Positions 14,656 through 24,941 are shown, numbered from the stretch's first letter. The stretch is DNA of 64,000 bases from Kistimonas asteriae (GCF_018263925.1 NZ_JAEVHF010000002.1:433296-497295); one strand, 5' to 3'. Program-made: numbers and translations. The notes: generated by a model from the sequence alone, not told the origin.

Positions 14656-17460
14656 TCAGTTGTTCAGGGAGTTTTTGAGTTCTTCGCAGGTAGCCTGAAA
14701 GACTGCTTCCAGTTTCTTCAGCAAGGGGCGCACTTCGCTCAGGTTTTTCTCCCGACCATTTTTTTCCAGTTGGCTCGCCAGTTCGCCGAGACGATCCGCT
14801 CCCAGGTTTTGACTACTGGATTTTAAGGTATGGGATGCCCGGGTAAAGACTTTGATATCCATGTTCCTTGCCGCGCTGAGAGTATCCTCAACCAGCTTGG
14901 GGGAGTCTTCCAGATAGCTGTTGATCAGCAGGTCAAACTCTTCTTCCATAACCATGCGGAGTTGTTCAAGGGTTTCCCGGTTGAGTAAGGGCTTTTCATG
15001 CAGATTATCATTCTGGTCTCCGGTATGTTGCTGCACCATAACGGATTGCTCTTTTTCTTCCGGGGATTCCAGCCATTTGATCAGCATATCTTTCAGGACG
15101 TCTGCCTTGATGGGTTTGCTGAGGTAATCATCCATGCCGGCCGCTAGGCATTTCTCCCGGTCACCTTCCATGGCGTTGGCTGTCATGGCGACAATAGAGG
15201 TATGTTGCTGGTTACCCTGTTCCTGCTCTTTCTGGCGAATCAGCCCGGTGGCTTCATAGCCGCTCATTTCCGGCATTTGGCAGTCCATTAAAATCAAGTC
15301 GTAATGCTTGTTTTCCCAGGCTTCGACTGCAAGTCGGCCATTTTCTGCGACATCTGCTGTCAGGCCCGCTTTCTTGAGCATGGCCAGAGCCACTTTCTGG
15401 TTAACGACATTATCCTCAACCAGCAGTAGCGACGTATGTTCACTGAATATATCCATACTCTCTTTGACTGTGTTTTGTTTCTGAATAGGTTGATCGATTT
15501 TCTGGTTACCCATGACTTGTTGGGTCAGTTTAAGCAATTGAGCTTGCCGGTAAGGCTTGGTGAGCGCGCCAGCAAGGAAGGCATCACGACGTTCCTGTTC
15601 AGACATATGCCCTGTGGATGTCAGCATGATGCGATGGGTTGTACGTAACTGGTTGTCAGCCTCAATGGTTTTGGACACTGTCACGCCATCAATGCCTGGC
15701 ATCTGCATATCAAGATAAATAATATCGAAGGGACGTCCGGCAACGATGGCGTCGCGCATTTTGTCGAGCGCACGTTCACCGTCTTCTGCCTCAGAGTGGT
15801 CGATACCCCAGGCCGTCAGGTAGTGTTTGAGAATATCCCGGTTGGTTTTGTTGTCGTCCACAATCAGCGCGTAAGTGCCGGTGAGATCTTGATTGGTTGG
15901 GTTGTCTGTATCGTGCTGCTGTTCTGAAACCGGCAGATCAACATCAAAGAAGAAGCAGGAGCCTTTGTTTAACTCACTGGTGATCTGGAGTTGCCCCCCC
16001 ATTAGCTCAACCAGTTGTCGGGATATGGTTAATCCAAGGCCGGTACCGCCAAATTTTCGGGTTGTTGAGCCGTCAGCCTGGGTAAACGGCGTAAACAGTT
16101 TGGGAATGACATCCGGCGCGATACCAATGCCGGTATCCCGCACCTCAAACCGTACCCTGGCAATGCTGTCATCATTGCTGATCAGAAGAACCCGGACAAC
16201 GACTTCACCCTTTTCCGTAAATTTGACGGCATTGCCCAGCAGGTTAGTCAGTATCTGACGAAGCCTCACCGGATCGGCTTTCAGTATGGAGGGAAGTTTA
16301 ACGTCGGTGTAACAGCCGAGCTCGATGCGCTTTTCCCGGGCTTTACTGGCCAGCAGGGTCGAGACATCTTCAGCCAGGGCGCCGATCTGTGTGTCGATCT
16401 GCTCCAATTCCAGCTTGCCGGCTTCAATCTTGGAGAAGTCCAGAATATCGTTGATGATGCCCAGTAATGCATCGGCTGAGCCGTAGGCGGTTTCCAGGTA
16501 ATCGAGCTGACTGTTATCCAGCTCGGTATCCCGAAGGAGTTCAAGCATGCCGAGCACGCCATTCATCGGTGTGCGGATTTCGTGGCTCATGTTGGCCAGA
16601 AAAGCGCTTTTGGCCTTGGCAGCTTCCAGAGCGACTTCTTTGGCTTCAGTGGCTTCGTTGATCGCGTGTTTCAGATTTTCATTGGCGAGATTCAGTGCGG
16701 TGGTTCGGAGCTCAACGGTTTTTTCCAGTTCTTCCCGGTGTACGCTTAACTGTTCATCCCGCTTTCGAATCTGCGCCAGCATTTCGTTGAATCGTTCATA
16801 GAGCTGGCCGATTTCATCATCGCTCTGTTTCTCCAGGGTACTGACGTAAACCTGACAGGTGGACACCTGTTTCATAGTGTCAGCCAGTCGGACAATGGGT
16901 TTAGAAATGACTTTCTGCAGCCGGTGCGCAGCTAAATACGAGAAGATGATGGCGAGGATCGCAATCATGAGGGCTGCGAGTAGATTCAGGGTCATCTGTT
17001 GCTTCAATACAGCTAGGTCAGCACGGATGACAACGGTGCCTATCAGGTCATTGCCGTAGTAGATAGGACCCGCCACATCCATCCATTCATCCTGAATATC
17101 GATGGATTTGGTTTTATACAACGAGGGTGTGATGCGGGCTTTTGGGTTGCCATCGCGGAAGAAACTGGCCAGGATCTTCCCGTCCCTACCGATCAGGTGG
17201 GCTTCTTCCACGGATTTGATGCCATGCAAGGTGCCGATATGTTGTTTGGAGAGGTTGGCATCTCCATCGTGTACAGACATCGCGCTGTTGCGGCTGATGA
17301 CTTCGACCAGGTTCTGGATTCGCTCGGTCATGGCATCACGCGATTTTACGTAATCACTGATGCTGTAGACGAGCAGGGTTATCAGCAGGCCGATCTCTGC
17401 TGTTGTCATCATGGCGTAACGAAGCTTACGCTCTATTGAAACCCTGCCGAATGTGAACAT
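14656..17460 (-). CDS. Hybrid sensor histidine kinase with YfiN-like periplasmic sensor (BarA-type architecture)
   Basis: This 934-residue inner-membrane kinase has, in order, TM1 (about 16-36), a periplasmic sensor of about 120 residues, TM2 (157-178), HAMP (179-235), a coiled coil (235-285), HisKA with His293 in [11 protein letters not shown], HATPase (395-515; [17 protein letters not shown]), receiver 1 (Asp584), receiver 2 (Asp726) and HPt (His877 in [14 protein letters not shown]). The sensor ([19 protein letters not shown] ... [18 protein letters not shown]) resembles CHASE8, the sensor of the diguanylate cyclase YfiN. The next gene upstream, 12 bp away, is a YfiR-family protein, the known periplasmic partner of YfiN, so YfiR probably gates this kinase. 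The output regulator is not in the window. Confidence 0.92.
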   Translation of the reverse strand: MFTFGRVSIERKLRYAMMTTAEIGLLITLLVYSISDYVKSRDAMTERIQNLVEVISRNSAMSVHDGDANLSKQHIGTLHGIKSVEEAHLIGRDGKILASFFRDGNPKARITPSLYKTKSIDIQDEWMDVAGPIYYGNDLIGTVVIRADLAVLKQQMTLNLLAALMIAILAIIFSYLAAHRLQKVISKPIVRLADTMKQVSTCQVYVSTLEKQSDDEIGQLYERFNEMLAQIRKRDEQLSVHREELEKTVELRTTALNLANENLKHAINEATEAKEVALEAAKAKSAFLANMSHEIRTPMNGVLGMLELLRDTELDNSQLDYLETAYGSADALLGIINDILDFSKIEAGKLELEQIDTQIGALAEDVSTLLASKAREKRIELGCYTDVKLPSILKADPVRLRQILTNLLGNAVKFTEKGEVVVRVLLISNDDSIARVRFEVRDTGIGIAPDVIPKLFTPFTQADGSTTRKFGGTGLGLTISRQLVELMGGQLQITSELNKGSCFFFDVDLPVSEQQHDTDNPTNQDLTGTYALIVDDNKTNRDILKHYLTAWGIDHSEAEDGERALDKMRDAIVAGRPFDIIYLDMQMPGIDGVTVSKTIEADNQLRTTHRIMLTSTGHMSEQERRDAFLAGALTKPYRQAQLLKLTQQVMGNQKIDQPIQKQNTVKESMDIFSEHTSLLLVEDNVVNQKVALAMLKKAGLTADVAENGRLAVEAWENKHYDLILMDCQMPEMSGYEATGLIRQKEQEQGNQQHTSIVAMTANAMEGDREKCLAAGMDDYLSKPIKADVLKDMLIKWLESPEEKEQSVMVQQHTGDQNDNLHEKPLLNRETLEQLRMVMEEEFDLLINSYLEDSPKLVEDTLSAARNMDIKVFTRASHTLKSSSQNLGADRLGELASQLEKNGREKNLSEVRPLLKKLEAVFQATCEELKNSLNN

Positions 17461-17472
17461 CCTGTTCTTTCG

Positions 17473-18024
17473 CTATCGAATGACTCGGGCGATTTTCATT
17501 AACTGGGAACTGATCACAAACCCGCCTGCCTTGGTCGCTGGCAGATTCAGTGTGAAACTGACCCTGTTACTTTCCCTTACCAGCTCCACCATGCCCCCCT
17601 GTTTGGCGAAATCCTTGATATCACTGACAGTTAGGACAGATGTGCTTCTTAATGAGTTTAGAACATGTTCAAGCTGCTTTTGGGCACTCTCATTGACAAA
17701 CAGCAGGTTACAGAGGGAGGCTTTATCATCAAAGGCCGTCAGAATGCGAACGTCAATGGTTTGGCTCATATTCTTTCGGCCTTTCAGGGAGGAAACGTAA
17801 TCATTCAGGGGGTCTTTACCCAGCATGCAGACCGTTAGAGTGTCTGTCCGTGTTTTACGGGGCCACTGGATGAAACGGCTTAATTTATAGAGGATAGCGG
17901 CCTTGACCTGATCCTCCTGCACGGGCGCCGCTTCCGGGCGCGTGCTGACCAGGTTGGCGGCGAGTATGCAGAGAAACAGGGCAATGAGCCGTAACCCCTG
18001 GGCGAGGCGTTTAACGGGCTTCAT
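17473..18024 (-). CDS. YfiR-family (DUF4154) periplasmic protein 1
   Basis: This 183-residue protein has a hydrophobic signal sequence (residues about 11-25) and the YfiR/DUF4154 pattern: KAAILYKLSRFIQWP near the mature N-terminus, LTVCMLGKDP, ASLCNLLFVNES, SVLTVSDIKDFAKQGGMVEL and a C-terminal NLPATKAGGFVISSQLMKIARVI. Cys66 and Cys105 correspond to a conserved disulfide pair. YfiR in Pseudomonas represses the CHASE8 cyclase YfiN in the periplasm. Here it sits between a TonB-dependent receptor (27 bp upstream) and a CHASE8-type hybrid kinase (12 bp downstream), so all three are probably one operon. Confidence 0.88.
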   Translation of the reverse strand: MKPVKRLAQGLRLIALFLCILAANLVSTRPEAAPVQEDQVKAAILYKLSRFIQWPRKTRTDTLTVCMLGKDPLNDYVSSLKGRKNMSQTIDVRILTAFDDKASLCNLLFVNESAQKQLEHVLNSLRSTSVLTVSDIKDFAKQGGMVELVRESNRVSFTLNLPATKAGGFVISSQLMKIARVIR

Positions 18025-18051
18025 GACCTGGATCGTCTCCGGTTTGATTGA

Positions 18052-20142
18052 TCAGTACTGCCAGCTGACCTGACCGTAGATGCTCCGGGGAACCTCGGTG
18101 GTTGCGATGCCGGTGAAGCCATCAAGGTATTCCGGGTGCTGGCTATCCAGCAGGTTCTGGCCAACGATGGCGAATTCGAAGTCACCCACTTGCTTTGCGA
18201 CGCGGATATCTGCTGTTACGAAGGACGGTATGCTGACACCCTGGACGTTGTCCTGATAACGCAGCCAGAGGTCGAGCTCCCAGTTGTCAGAAAAATTGTG
18301 GCGAGACATCAGGCTCATATTATGCTCGGCTGTCACCGTTTCGAATATAGGCTCTATAGCGGTGGTAACAGCGTTGTTATCCGTTGAGTGCAGATCCATC
18401 TGGAGGAAGCCGTAGGATAGCTTGAGCTTCCAGTTATCCTGTACTTGCCAGTCTGCTGCTATCTCGAAGCCGTAGGCATCACCTTCCATGACATTGTCGA
18501 TATTCACAGGGAAATAAATGGGGGCTAACGCATTGAAGGTTGGTTGGCACAGTGGAGATGGCTGGAAAATAATGCCTGAAATATCAGTCATACCCAATTC
18601 TTCACAGGTCCCCTGGTTGGTTGCTGCTAGGTTTTTGTAATGATTCAGGAAAATGGTGGTATCGATTGTCAGAGCCTCACTGAATATACGGCGATAACCC
18701 AGTTCATAAGAGAAAAGTGTTTCAGACTTGATATCATCATTCCCTGCAAATGCTACAAACGTATTTGGACCACGTTCCTCAAATCCATAGACCTGAGAGT
18801 CTACTTCTACAATAGAGGGCGTTCGAACTGACTTGGAAATCGCTGCCCAGAAGGATTGTTCAGCATCAGGTGTGAAGATGATTCGGGCGTTGGGTTGAAT
18901 TTCATCGCCCGTGAATTCATTGTTTTCAAATCGAGAACTCAGGGTCATACGCCAGCGATCCGGCACCAGGGTGATTTCATCCTGAATGAAGGCGCTATAG
19001 AGTTCAGTGGTGCGTGAGCTTGGGTCAAAATCAACAAACTCACTGGCGTAAACCTTGTTATCTACTTTGCGGTAGCCCAATCCCCAGATGATTTCCTGAT
19101 TCTCCGTCAGCGGGAATCGGTGATGGAAATCGATATCCCAGGTATCACGATGGCGAGGGGCTCTGACATCACTGTTTTCGTAGCGGTCATAATAGACTTG
19201 CGTAATCGCTTCTGAATCGGCCGATAATGTGTGCGTCCAGCGCCCCAGGGCATTGGCACCAAATTGCCTGTTGGAGGAGGATACAAAAGTACCTGTGCCT
19301 GTTGTACGATCAAAGGTCTTCACCGCAGGGCGGATGTGCCCTTTGTAGAGATCGCCTTGAAAGGTAAAGAGATCTTCAGCCGTTCGATCCCAGTCAATCC
19401 GGAATCCTGTCTGATTCATGTTCCAGCCGTCACTGGCTTCCGGCGCATCATCCAGACCAATATTGGAATACTCTTGTGCCAGCGTTGAGTTCAGGGTTTT
19501 CTGGTGATCGCGATCACTGTATTTGTAATAAACACGGTAGTTCGCATTTTCACCTAGCTGACCGCCATAGCGAACACTGCCAAACCCTTGTTCATAGCTG
19601 CCAGCACCGACTTCGACATAAGTACCCTGTGTTTCTGCGGCGGACCGGGTCATGATATTGATGACACCATTGACCGCATTCGAGCCCCAAAGTGCCGCAC
19701 CGGGCCCCCGGATGACCTCAATACGATCAATATCAGCGAGCATCACATCATTGGTTTCCCAGGTCACACCGGAATAGAGCGGGGTGTAAACCGAGCGCCC
19801 GTCGATTAATACCAGTAATTTATTGGAGAAAACACTGTTAAAGCCCCGGGAGCTGACTGACCAGGCATTGCCGTTGATTTTGGACACTTGTAGTCCAGGC
19901 ACCATTCGCAGCAGATCGGGAATTGTCTTAGCGCCACTGCGACGGATATCTTCCTGGGTAATGGCATAAACGGCTGCCGCGGATTCCATAATACTTTGGG
20001 ATTTTTTCGAAACGGATGTCACTTCCAGGGAAACCAGTTCTTCAAGGCTCATATCCAGGAAGTCATCTTCACCGATTGCCGCAGATGTGGTGAAAAGAGA
20101 ACAGAGTGCTACAGCCAGTCCGGTTTTATTGAACGTAGTCAT
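18052..20142 (-). CDS. TonB-dependent outer-membrane receptor 1 (YfiR-linked)
   Basis: This 696-residue protein has a signal peptide ending near TSA (residue 21), a TonB-box-proximal segment (DMSLEELVSLEVTSVSKK), a plug domain (ITQEDIRRSGAKTIPDLLRMVPGLQV, LVLIDGRSVYTPLYSG, IEVIRGPGAALWGSNAVNGVINI) and a 22-strand-type barrel ending in an aromatic (WQY). The substrate is not recognisable. This receptor type is often followed by YfiR-family proteins. Expression would be from the 163-bp gap before the tRNA gene. A diverged copy with its own YfiR lies at 34282. Confidence 0.93.
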   Translation of the reverse strand: MTTFNKTGLAVALCSLFTTSAAIGEDDFLDMSLEELVSLEVTSVSKKSQSIMESAAAVYAITQEDIRRSGAKTIPDLLRMVPGLQVSKINGNAWSVSSRGFNSVFSNKLLVLIDGRSVYTPLYSGVTWETNDVMLADIDRIEVIRGPGAALWGSNAVNGVINIMTRSAAETQGTYVEVGAGSYEQGFGSVRYGGQLGENANYRVYYKYSDRDHQKTLNSTLAQEYSNIGLDDAPEASDGWNMNQTGFRIDWDRTAEDLFTFQGDLYKGHIRPAVKTFDRTTGTGTFVSSSNRQFGANALGRWTHTLSADSEAITQVYYDRYENSDVRAPRHRDTWDIDFHHRFPLTENQEIIWGLGYRKVDNKVYASEFVDFDPSSRTTELYSAFIQDEITLVPDRWRMTLSSRFENNEFTGDEIQPNARIIFTPDAEQSFWAAISKSVRTPSIVEVDSQVYGFEERGPNTFVAFAGNDDIKSETLFSYELGYRRIFSEALTIDTTIFLNHYKNLAATNQGTCEELGMTDISGIIFQPSPLCQPTFNALAPIYFPVNIDNVMEGDAYGFEIAADWQVQDNWKLKLSYGFLQMDLHSTDNNAVTTAIEPIFETVTAEHNMSLMSRHNFSDNWELDLWLRYQDNVQGVSIPSFVTADIRVAKQVGDFEFAIVGQNLLDSQHPEYLDGFTGIATTEVPRSIYGQVSWQY

Positions 20143-20305
20143 AATGTGGCAGCTCCCTGGCCAGCATTTTTATATTAAGAATCCTTTTTAAAAATCTAGA
20201 CCATATTTCTTTTAGCACCAGTGGAGACGTGTGAGTAAAACCGGAAGGTTGTCAGGGAATGGCCAGAAATAAAGCAGAAGGAAAATGACAGACATGAAGC
20301 GATGA

Positions 20306-20382
20306 TGGTGGGCCCAGAAGGACTTGAACCTTCGACCTGCCGATTATGAGTCGGATGCTCTAACCAACTGAGCTATGGGCCC
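20306..20382 (-). tRNA. tRNA with CAU anticodon (probably tRNA-Ile2, else elongator tRNA-Met)
   Basis: The 77-nt cloverleaf includes an encoded CCA. The acceptor stem is GGGCCCA/TGGGCCC, the D-arm contains TAGCTCAGTTGGTTAGAGC, the anticodon loop is CTCATAA and the T-arm is GAAGG-TTCAAGT-CCTTC. The CAU loop and C4-G69/C5-G68 pairs resemble E. coli tRNA-Ile2, whose wobble C becomes lysidine; elongator Met tRNA cannot be excluded by eye. Confidence 0.93.
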
Positions 20383-20554
20383 CGCGCGGCGAGATTATAC
20401 GCATAGTGCCACTGCGATGCCATACCCCTGACAGGGTTAAGCTTCGACAAATTATGCTCCACTCAGATTACCAATAATTGCTAGTGCTGAGCAACGCCGA
20501 ATCCGGGCAAAAAGCTGGACTATAGTTTTCTAAGGGATAGCTGTCACACGGAGT

Positions 20555-21196
20555 GTGTATCCTTTGAGAAGTCTCGCATTAGTCCTGTATGGGTTGTTAG
20601 GACTGGCTGTTAGTGCGATTGCCAGTGATGTATCAGATTCAGTTCATCAAACTGACAACTCCCCACAGGCTCGTCAAAAAATTGTCGAATGGCAGCAGTT
20701 GGTTGAGCATCTGCGCTCGCAGAGTGATCTTGAGCGCCTGGAGCAAACCAACCGCTTTTTTAATAAGCTGACCTTTGTGAATGATGACAAACTCTGGCAA
20801 AGGGAGGACTACTGGGCCTCCCCCAAAGAGATGTTGTCTGTGGGGGCGGGTGACTGTGAAGATTATGCCATTGCAAAATTCTTCAGCCTGAAACAGGCGG
20901 GAATTGATGAAAGCCGCCTACGCCTGGCTTATGTTCGATCGCTCACGTTAAATCAGGCTCATATGGTACTGCTGGTCATTCCTGAGCATGGGGGGACGGC
21001 CCTGGTGCTGGATAATCTGATTACCGATATTCTGCCAGTATCGGATAGAGATGATTTAATGCCGGTGTATGCCTTTAATTCCCAGGATCTCTGGCTGCTG
21101 GATCGCAACTTTGCTGAGCGCTGGGTGGCTGCTGCCTCAAGAATTGGGGCATGGCGTGCGTTTCGCGCACGGGAAAGTGACCTGTTTTCCGACTAA
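20555..21196 (+). CDS. lapG: Transglutaminase-like periplasmic cysteine protease (LapG family)
   Basis: This 213-residue protein has a signal peptide (to about residue 24, IASD) and the BTLCP/DUF920 fold. The catalytic triad is visible as Cys in GAGDCEDYAIAKF, His in NQAHMVLLV and Asp in LVLDNLITDI. DYWASPKEML is the family's calcium-region segment. LapG cleaves the N-terminus of giant LapA-type adhesins and is held back by the c-di-GMP receptor LapD. No lapD or lapA neighbour is present. GTG at 20555 gives the listed frame; TTG at 20564 is an alternative with GGAG ten bases upstream and may be the true start. Confidence 0.85.
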   Translation: MYPLRSLALVLYGLLGLAVSAIASDVSDSVHQTDNSPQARQKIVEWQQLVEHLRSQSDLERLEQTNRFFNKLTFVNDDKLWQREDYWASPKEMLSVGAGDCEDYAIAKFFSLKQAGIDESRLRLAYVRSLTLNQAHMVLLVIPEHGGTALVLDNLITDILPVSDRDDLMPVYAFNSQDLWLLDRNFAERWVAAASRIGAWRAFRARESDLFSD

Positions 21197-21282
21197 TGGG
21201 TAGGAAACGTCCTATCCATCCAAACGTCTTGGGTTAGTCGCCTGACGAATCCCTAACATTTCTCCTCAAACGCTAGTGGTTC

Positions 21283-21317
21283 TCCCCGAGTTTGCCCATA
21301 ATACCGACACTCGGGGA
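21283..21317. other. Hairpin between lapG and DUF2333 gene
   Basis: TCCCCGAGT (21283-21291) and ACTCGGGGA (21309-21317) form a perfect 9-bp stem with a 17-nt loop, ending 26 bp before the next start codon. No T tract follows, so it is either a weak terminator or a leader structure. Confidence 0.4.
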
Positions 21318-21343
21318 AGGCCTGTCAGAATAAAGGAGAAACC

Positions 21344-22396
21344 ATGTCGCTGGATAGATTCAAGGAGCGGTTTGCGGGAACTGCCAGTTATTTGCGCAAT
21401 CCGTTTGCCGGCCACAAAGCGGTTAATGTGCTGATCATTACTCTGATCACCCTTTTCATCCTGGTGAATGTGGTTCTGGGTATTTACTGGAGCCGTGAGC
21501 CAGACATGCTCAATGTCAGACAGGAAGCGGCGCAGAAAGCGCAGCAGCTGAACCGTGAGGTCGTGCCGGGCTTCACCACCACGACAACAGCGATCCGTAT
21601 TGGTGAAACGCTCCTGGACAAGCCGGGTGGCTATCTGCGCAATGACGTCATGCCCCCCAGTGTACTGTTGGATAACATGCCCAACTGGGAGCTGGGTGCC
21701 CTGATTCAGCTTCGGGATTTTACCCGCGCACTGCGCAAGGAATTCAGCCGTTCGCAGTCCCAGTCCCGGGAAGATGCGGACCTGGCTATTGCCGAGCCGC
21801 AATTTAACTTTGACTCTAACAGCTGGGCCTTGCCTTCCAGTGAAGGCGAGTACCGTCGTGGCATTAAACGCCTGGATAATTATCTCCAGCGTCTGTCGGA
21901 CCCTAGTGATCCTGCCCAGTTCTACTCCCGGGCAGACAATTTGACGGATTGGTTGAAAGATGTTGAAACGCGCCTTGGCTCCCTGTCCCAGCGTCTTAGC
22001 GCCAGTGTTGGCAAGGCCCGCCTGAATACTGACCTGGCTGGTGATGCAGAGGCTGTACAGTCGACCCCCAGTGAGTCAGAGGTTGTTGTTAAAACGCCTT
22101 GGTACAAGATTGATGATATTTTCTATGAGGCACGCGGTACCTCATGGGCGTTACTTGCACTGTTGAGCGCCGTGGAAGTGGATTTCGCCGATGTGCTGGA
22201 AAAGAAAAACGCCCGGGTCAGCCTGCGGCAGATTATTCGCGAGCTGCGTGAAACCCAGGAGCCGCTGGGTAGCCCCATCATTTTGAATGGTGATGGTTTT
22301 GGAATGCTGGCCAACCACTCGCTGGTGATGGCGAATTACATTTCCCGCGCCAATGCCGCGATCATTGATTTACGTAGATTGCTTGAGCAGGGGTAA
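21344..22396 (+). CDS. DUF2333 family inner-membrane protein
   Basis: This 350-residue protein has one N-terminal transmembrane helix (VLIITLITLFILVNVVLG, about residues 29-46) followed by a long, mainly helical soluble part (LQRLSDPSDPAQFYSRADN, DWLKDVETRLGSLSQRL, IDDIFYEARGTSWALLALL). It matches the DUF2333 pattern of Pseudomonas and related bacteria; the function is unknown. A strong ribosome site (AAAGGAG) precedes ATG 21344. It follows lapG in the same direction and precedes yciH by 23 bases. Confidence 0.8.
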   Translation: MSLDRFKERFAGTASYLRNPFAGHKAVNVLIITLITLFILVNVVLGIYWSREPDMLNVRQEAAQKAQQLNREVVPGFTTTTTAIRIGETLLDKPGGYLRNDVMPPSVLLDNMPNWELGALIQLRDFTRALRKEFSRSQSQSREDADLAIAEPQFNFDSNSWALPSSEGEYRRGIKRLDNYLQRLSDPSDPAQFYSRADNLTDWLKDVETRLGSLSQRLSASVGKARLNTDLAGDAEAVQSTPSESEVVVKTPWYKIDDIFYEARGTSWALLALLSAVEVDFADVLEKKNARVSLRQIIRELRETQEPLGSPIILNGDGFGMLANHSLVMANYISRANAAIIDLRRLLEQG

Positions 22397-22419
22397 CCCT
22401 GCCTTGAGGATGTCATGGT

Positions 22420-22743
22420 ATGAGTAAGAGCAGCAGGCTGGTGTATTCCACGGATCAGGGACGGATCCGCGAGGAAAAGCCTGAGGAAGTCCTTCCCGAA
22501 ACAGACGGCATTATTCGTGTAAGACCGGAAAAGAAAGGCCGGGGTGGTAAGACGGTTACAGTGATTTCCGGCTTGCCTATGACGGGTAATGACCTGAAAG
22601 CGTTGGCGAAACAACTCAAAAAACGCTGTGGCGGCGGTGGCGCTGTTAAGGATGGCAATATCGAGTTGCAGGGAGACCATGTTGAAGTCATGGTGGCGGA
22701 ACTGACGAAGCTTGGTTATCAGGCCAAACGATCGGGCGGATAA
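22420..22743 (+). CDS. yciH: SUI1/YciH family translation-related protein
   Basis: This 107-residue protein is homologous to eukaryotic eIF1 (SUI1 fold). The conserved core includes KTVTVISGLP, LKALAKQLKKRCGGGGAVKDGNIELQGDH and the C-terminal LTKLGYQAKRSGG. Bacterial YciH is thought to discriminate against non-canonical initiation complexes under stress; it is non-essential. It is probably cotranscribed with the DUF2333 gene. Confidence 0.93.
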   Translation: MSKSSRLVYSTDQGRIREEKPEEVLPETDGIIRVRPEKKGRGGKTVTVISGLPMTGNDLKALAKQLKKRCGGGGAVKDGNIELQGDHVEVMVAELTKLGYQAKRSGG

Positions 22744-22762
22744 ATCAGATACGTCATAATAT

Positions 22763-22785
22763 GCCCCTGTCGTACAAACAGGGGC
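22763..22785. terminator. Hairpin between convergent yciH and panD
   Basis: GCCCCTGT (22763-22770) pairs with ACAGGGGC (22778-22785) around a 7-nt loop, 19 bp after yciH and seven bp beyond panD. There is no T tract on either side, so termination strength is uncertain. Confidence 0.55.
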
Positions 22786-22792
22786 AGGCCAT

Positions 22793-23173
22793 TCAACCGA
22801 GCTGTACCGGAATAGCGTTCGCGGTATGGTCGATGGTGTTGTCTTTTTTCAGATAGATCAGTGCAGGCTTATGGTTGTCCAGCTCTTCCTCAGAATAACT
22901 GGCATAAGCGCAGATAATCACCCGATCCCCGACAGAGACCTTGCGGGCCGCAGCACCATTCATGGAAATCATCCGTGAACCTTCTTCGCCACGGATAATA
23001 TAGGTGGTGAAACGCTCACCATTATCCTTGTTATAAATCTGGATCTGCTCGTATTCACGTAGCCCCGCCATATCCAGCCATTCACCGTCGATGGCGCAGG
23101 AACCCTCGTAATTCAAAACGGCATGGGTCACAGAGGCCATATGGAATTTGGCCTTGAGCATGATGTTGTGCAT
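22793..23173 (-). CDS. panD: Aspartate 1-decarboxylase precursor PanD
   Basis: This 126-residue pyruvoyl enzyme makes beta-alanine for pantothenate and CoA. The self-cleavage site is Gly-Ser in [10 protein letters not shown] (Ser25), which yields the pyruvoyl alpha subunit. MLKAKFHMA and [20 protein letters not shown] are family segments. ATG 23173 has GGGG six bases upstream. It is third in the panB-panC-panD order, separated from panC by 122 bp. Confidence 0.97.
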   Translation of the reverse strand: MHNIMLKAKFHMASVTHAVLNYEGSCAIDGEWLDMAGLREYEQIQIYNKDNGERFTTYIIRGEEGSRMISMNGAAARKVSVGDRVIICAYASYSEEELDNHKPALIYLKKDNTIDHTANAIPVQLG

Positions 23174-23239
23174 TCAATCCCCTCGTATGGAACACTCGTC
23201 GGATCGGGGATAGCCCCCCGGCGGAGGTCGAAGATTAAA

Positions 23240-23266
23240 CCCTGCCCGCCTGTTCGGCAAGCAGGG
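23240..23266 (-). other. Hairpin in panC-panD gap
   Basis: On the minus strand CCCTGC-TT-GCC, loop GAACA, GGC-GG-GCAGGG forms an 11-position stem with internal mismatches, upstream of panD. It could slow transcription or shape the panD leader; no T tract follows. Confidence 0.35.
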
Positions 23267-23295
23267 GTCTAACGGCAGGTCGTCCGTAGGATTCC

Positions 23296-24144
23296 CTAGA
23301 GATCAATCTGGATATTGTCGATCAGGCGGGCACGACCAAGGGCGGCAGCGGCCAGGATTACCAGCTCTTTATCCGCCAGTGTTGCCGGTTGCAACGTATG
23401 ACGGCTGACGATATTGAAGTAATCCGGCTTGAAACCGGCGCGTGCCAGTTTGACGAACGCATCACGGTGCAGGGCATCATAGTTGCGGTCGCCGGCAATG
23501 ATTGCCTCACGGGCTGCGCCCAGTGTCTGGTACAGGGTAGCCGCTGTCTGTTTCTCTTCCGCAGACAGGTAGCCATTACGGGAACTCAGTGCCAGTCCAT
23601 TCTCTGAACGGGCAATGGGGGCGCCGATGATTTCCACGGGGAGCATTAGGTCGTTGACGATCTTCCGGATGATGCAGAGTTGCTGGAAATCTTTTTCACC
23701 AAACACGGCGTAGTCCGGTTGTACGATGTTGAACAGCTTGGTGACCACGGTCGCAATACCGGTAAAGAACCCGGGACGGCTTTTACCGCAATGCATGCCA
23801 TCCAGCGCATCCACACGCACGACCGTGTGATGTTCCGCACCTTCCGGATAAATTTCATGGGAAGAGGGCGCAAAGACCAGCTGTACATCGTGGGCTTCCA
23901 GCAGTGCCTGATCTTCCTCAAAGGTACGTGGATAGCTGTCGTAATCCTCATTGGGACCAAATTGCAGCTGGTTCACATAGATACTGACGACAACTTCATC
24001 CGCCAGTTCTTTCGCTTTTTTAACCAGCGACAGGTGTCCGTCGTGCAGGTTCCCCATGGTAGGAACAAAGGCAATGCTGCGTCCCTGTGCTCTGGCGCTG
24101 CGAATATAGTCCCTGGTGTCGTTTATGCTGTAGACAGTTTTCAT
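23296..24144 (-). CDS. panC: Pantothenate synthetase PanC
   Basis: This 282-residue enzyme ligates pantoate and beta-alanine with ATP. Family motifs include [16 protein letters not shown] (HxGH-type ATP site), [28 protein letters not shown] and the KMSKS-like segment ALSSRNGYL. Its start overlaps the panB stop by four bases (ATGA), so the two are translationally coupled. Confidence 0.98.
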   Translation of the reverse strand: MKTVYSINDTRDYIRSARAQGRSIAFVPTMGNLHDGHLSLVKKAKELADEVVVSIYVNQLQFGPNEDYDSYPRTFEEDQALLEAHDVQLVFAPSSHEIYPEGAEHHTVVRVDALDGMHCGKSRPGFFTGIATVVTKLFNIVQPDYAVFGEKDFQQLCIIRKIVNDLMLPVEIIGAPIARSENGLALSSRNGYLSAEEKQTAATLYQTLGAAREAIIAGDRNYDALHRDAFVKLARAGFKPDYFNIVSRHTLQPATLADKELVILAAAALGRARLIDNIQIDL

Positions 24145-24941
24145 TCTGAATAAAATCCGTGTTCCGGTCCGGGGAAGCGGCTTTCTTTGACATCGCTTAC
24201 AAATGCAGCGATGGCGTCTTGTGGGGAGGCGCTGTCAGTCATGAAATTTTTGACAAACCGTGGACGACGTCCGGCCGTTATACCCAGCATGTCATAGATA
24301 ACCAGTACCTGGCCGTCGGTGTCGGGGCCCGCGCCAATGCCGATAACAGGTATATTGACAGCCATGGTGATTTCACGGGCCAGCTGGGTGGGAACGCATT
24401 CAAGCAGCAGAAGATTGGCGCCCGCCTGCTCAAGAAGGCAGGCGTCTTCTATCATGCGATTGGCGCTGCCAGTGTCTTTCCCCTGAACCTTGTAGCCCCC
24501 CAGCATGCTGACGGTTTGTGGTGTTAAGCCAAGGTGGAGACAGGTGGGAATGCCACGCTCAGAAAGCTTCTTGACGGTCGGGCACAACCAGCGCCCCCCT
24601 TCCAGTTTGATGATATCGGCACCTGCCTGCATGAGTGCAGCGCAGTTCATTATGGATTGCTCTTCCATCGCGGATGCCATAAACGGCATATCCGCCATCA
24701 GCAGGGCACCCTGGTTACCGCGACTGACGCATCGGGTGTGGTAGACCATATCGTCAATGGTGACGGGCACAGTGCTGGAGTGACCCTGGCAGACCATGCC
24801 CAAGGAGTCGCCGATGAGGATCACTTCTGTGCCATTACTGCTTACCAGGTTGGCCTGCGTCGCATCATAAGCAGTAAGACAGGTAAATTTTTCGCCGGAC
24901 TGCTTCAGGGCAGCGAGAGTATGCAGTGTTATTTGAGTCAT
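24141..24941 (-). CDS. panB: 3-methyl-2-oxobutanoate hydroxymethyltransferase PanB
   Basis: This 266-residue enzyme makes ketopantoate from alpha-ketoisovalerate and methylene-[31 protein letters not shown] (metal Asp), KLEGG and [17 protein letters not shown] are hallmark segments. It is the first gene of the pan operon; 198 bp separate it from the upstream kinase gene. Confidence 0.98.
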   Translation of the reverse strand: MTQITLHTLAALKQSGEKFTCLTAYDATQANLVSSNGTEVILIGDSLGMVCQGHSSTVPVTIDDMVYHTRCVSRGNQGALLMADMPFMASAMEEQSIMNCAALMQAGADIIKLEGGRWLCPTVKKLSERGIPTCLHLGLTPQTVSMLGGYKVQGKDTGSANRMIEDACLLEQAGANLLLLECVPTQLAREITMAVNIPVIGIGAGPDTDGQVLVIYDMLGITAGRRPRFVKNFMTDSASPQDAIAAFVSDVKESRFPGPEHGFYSE

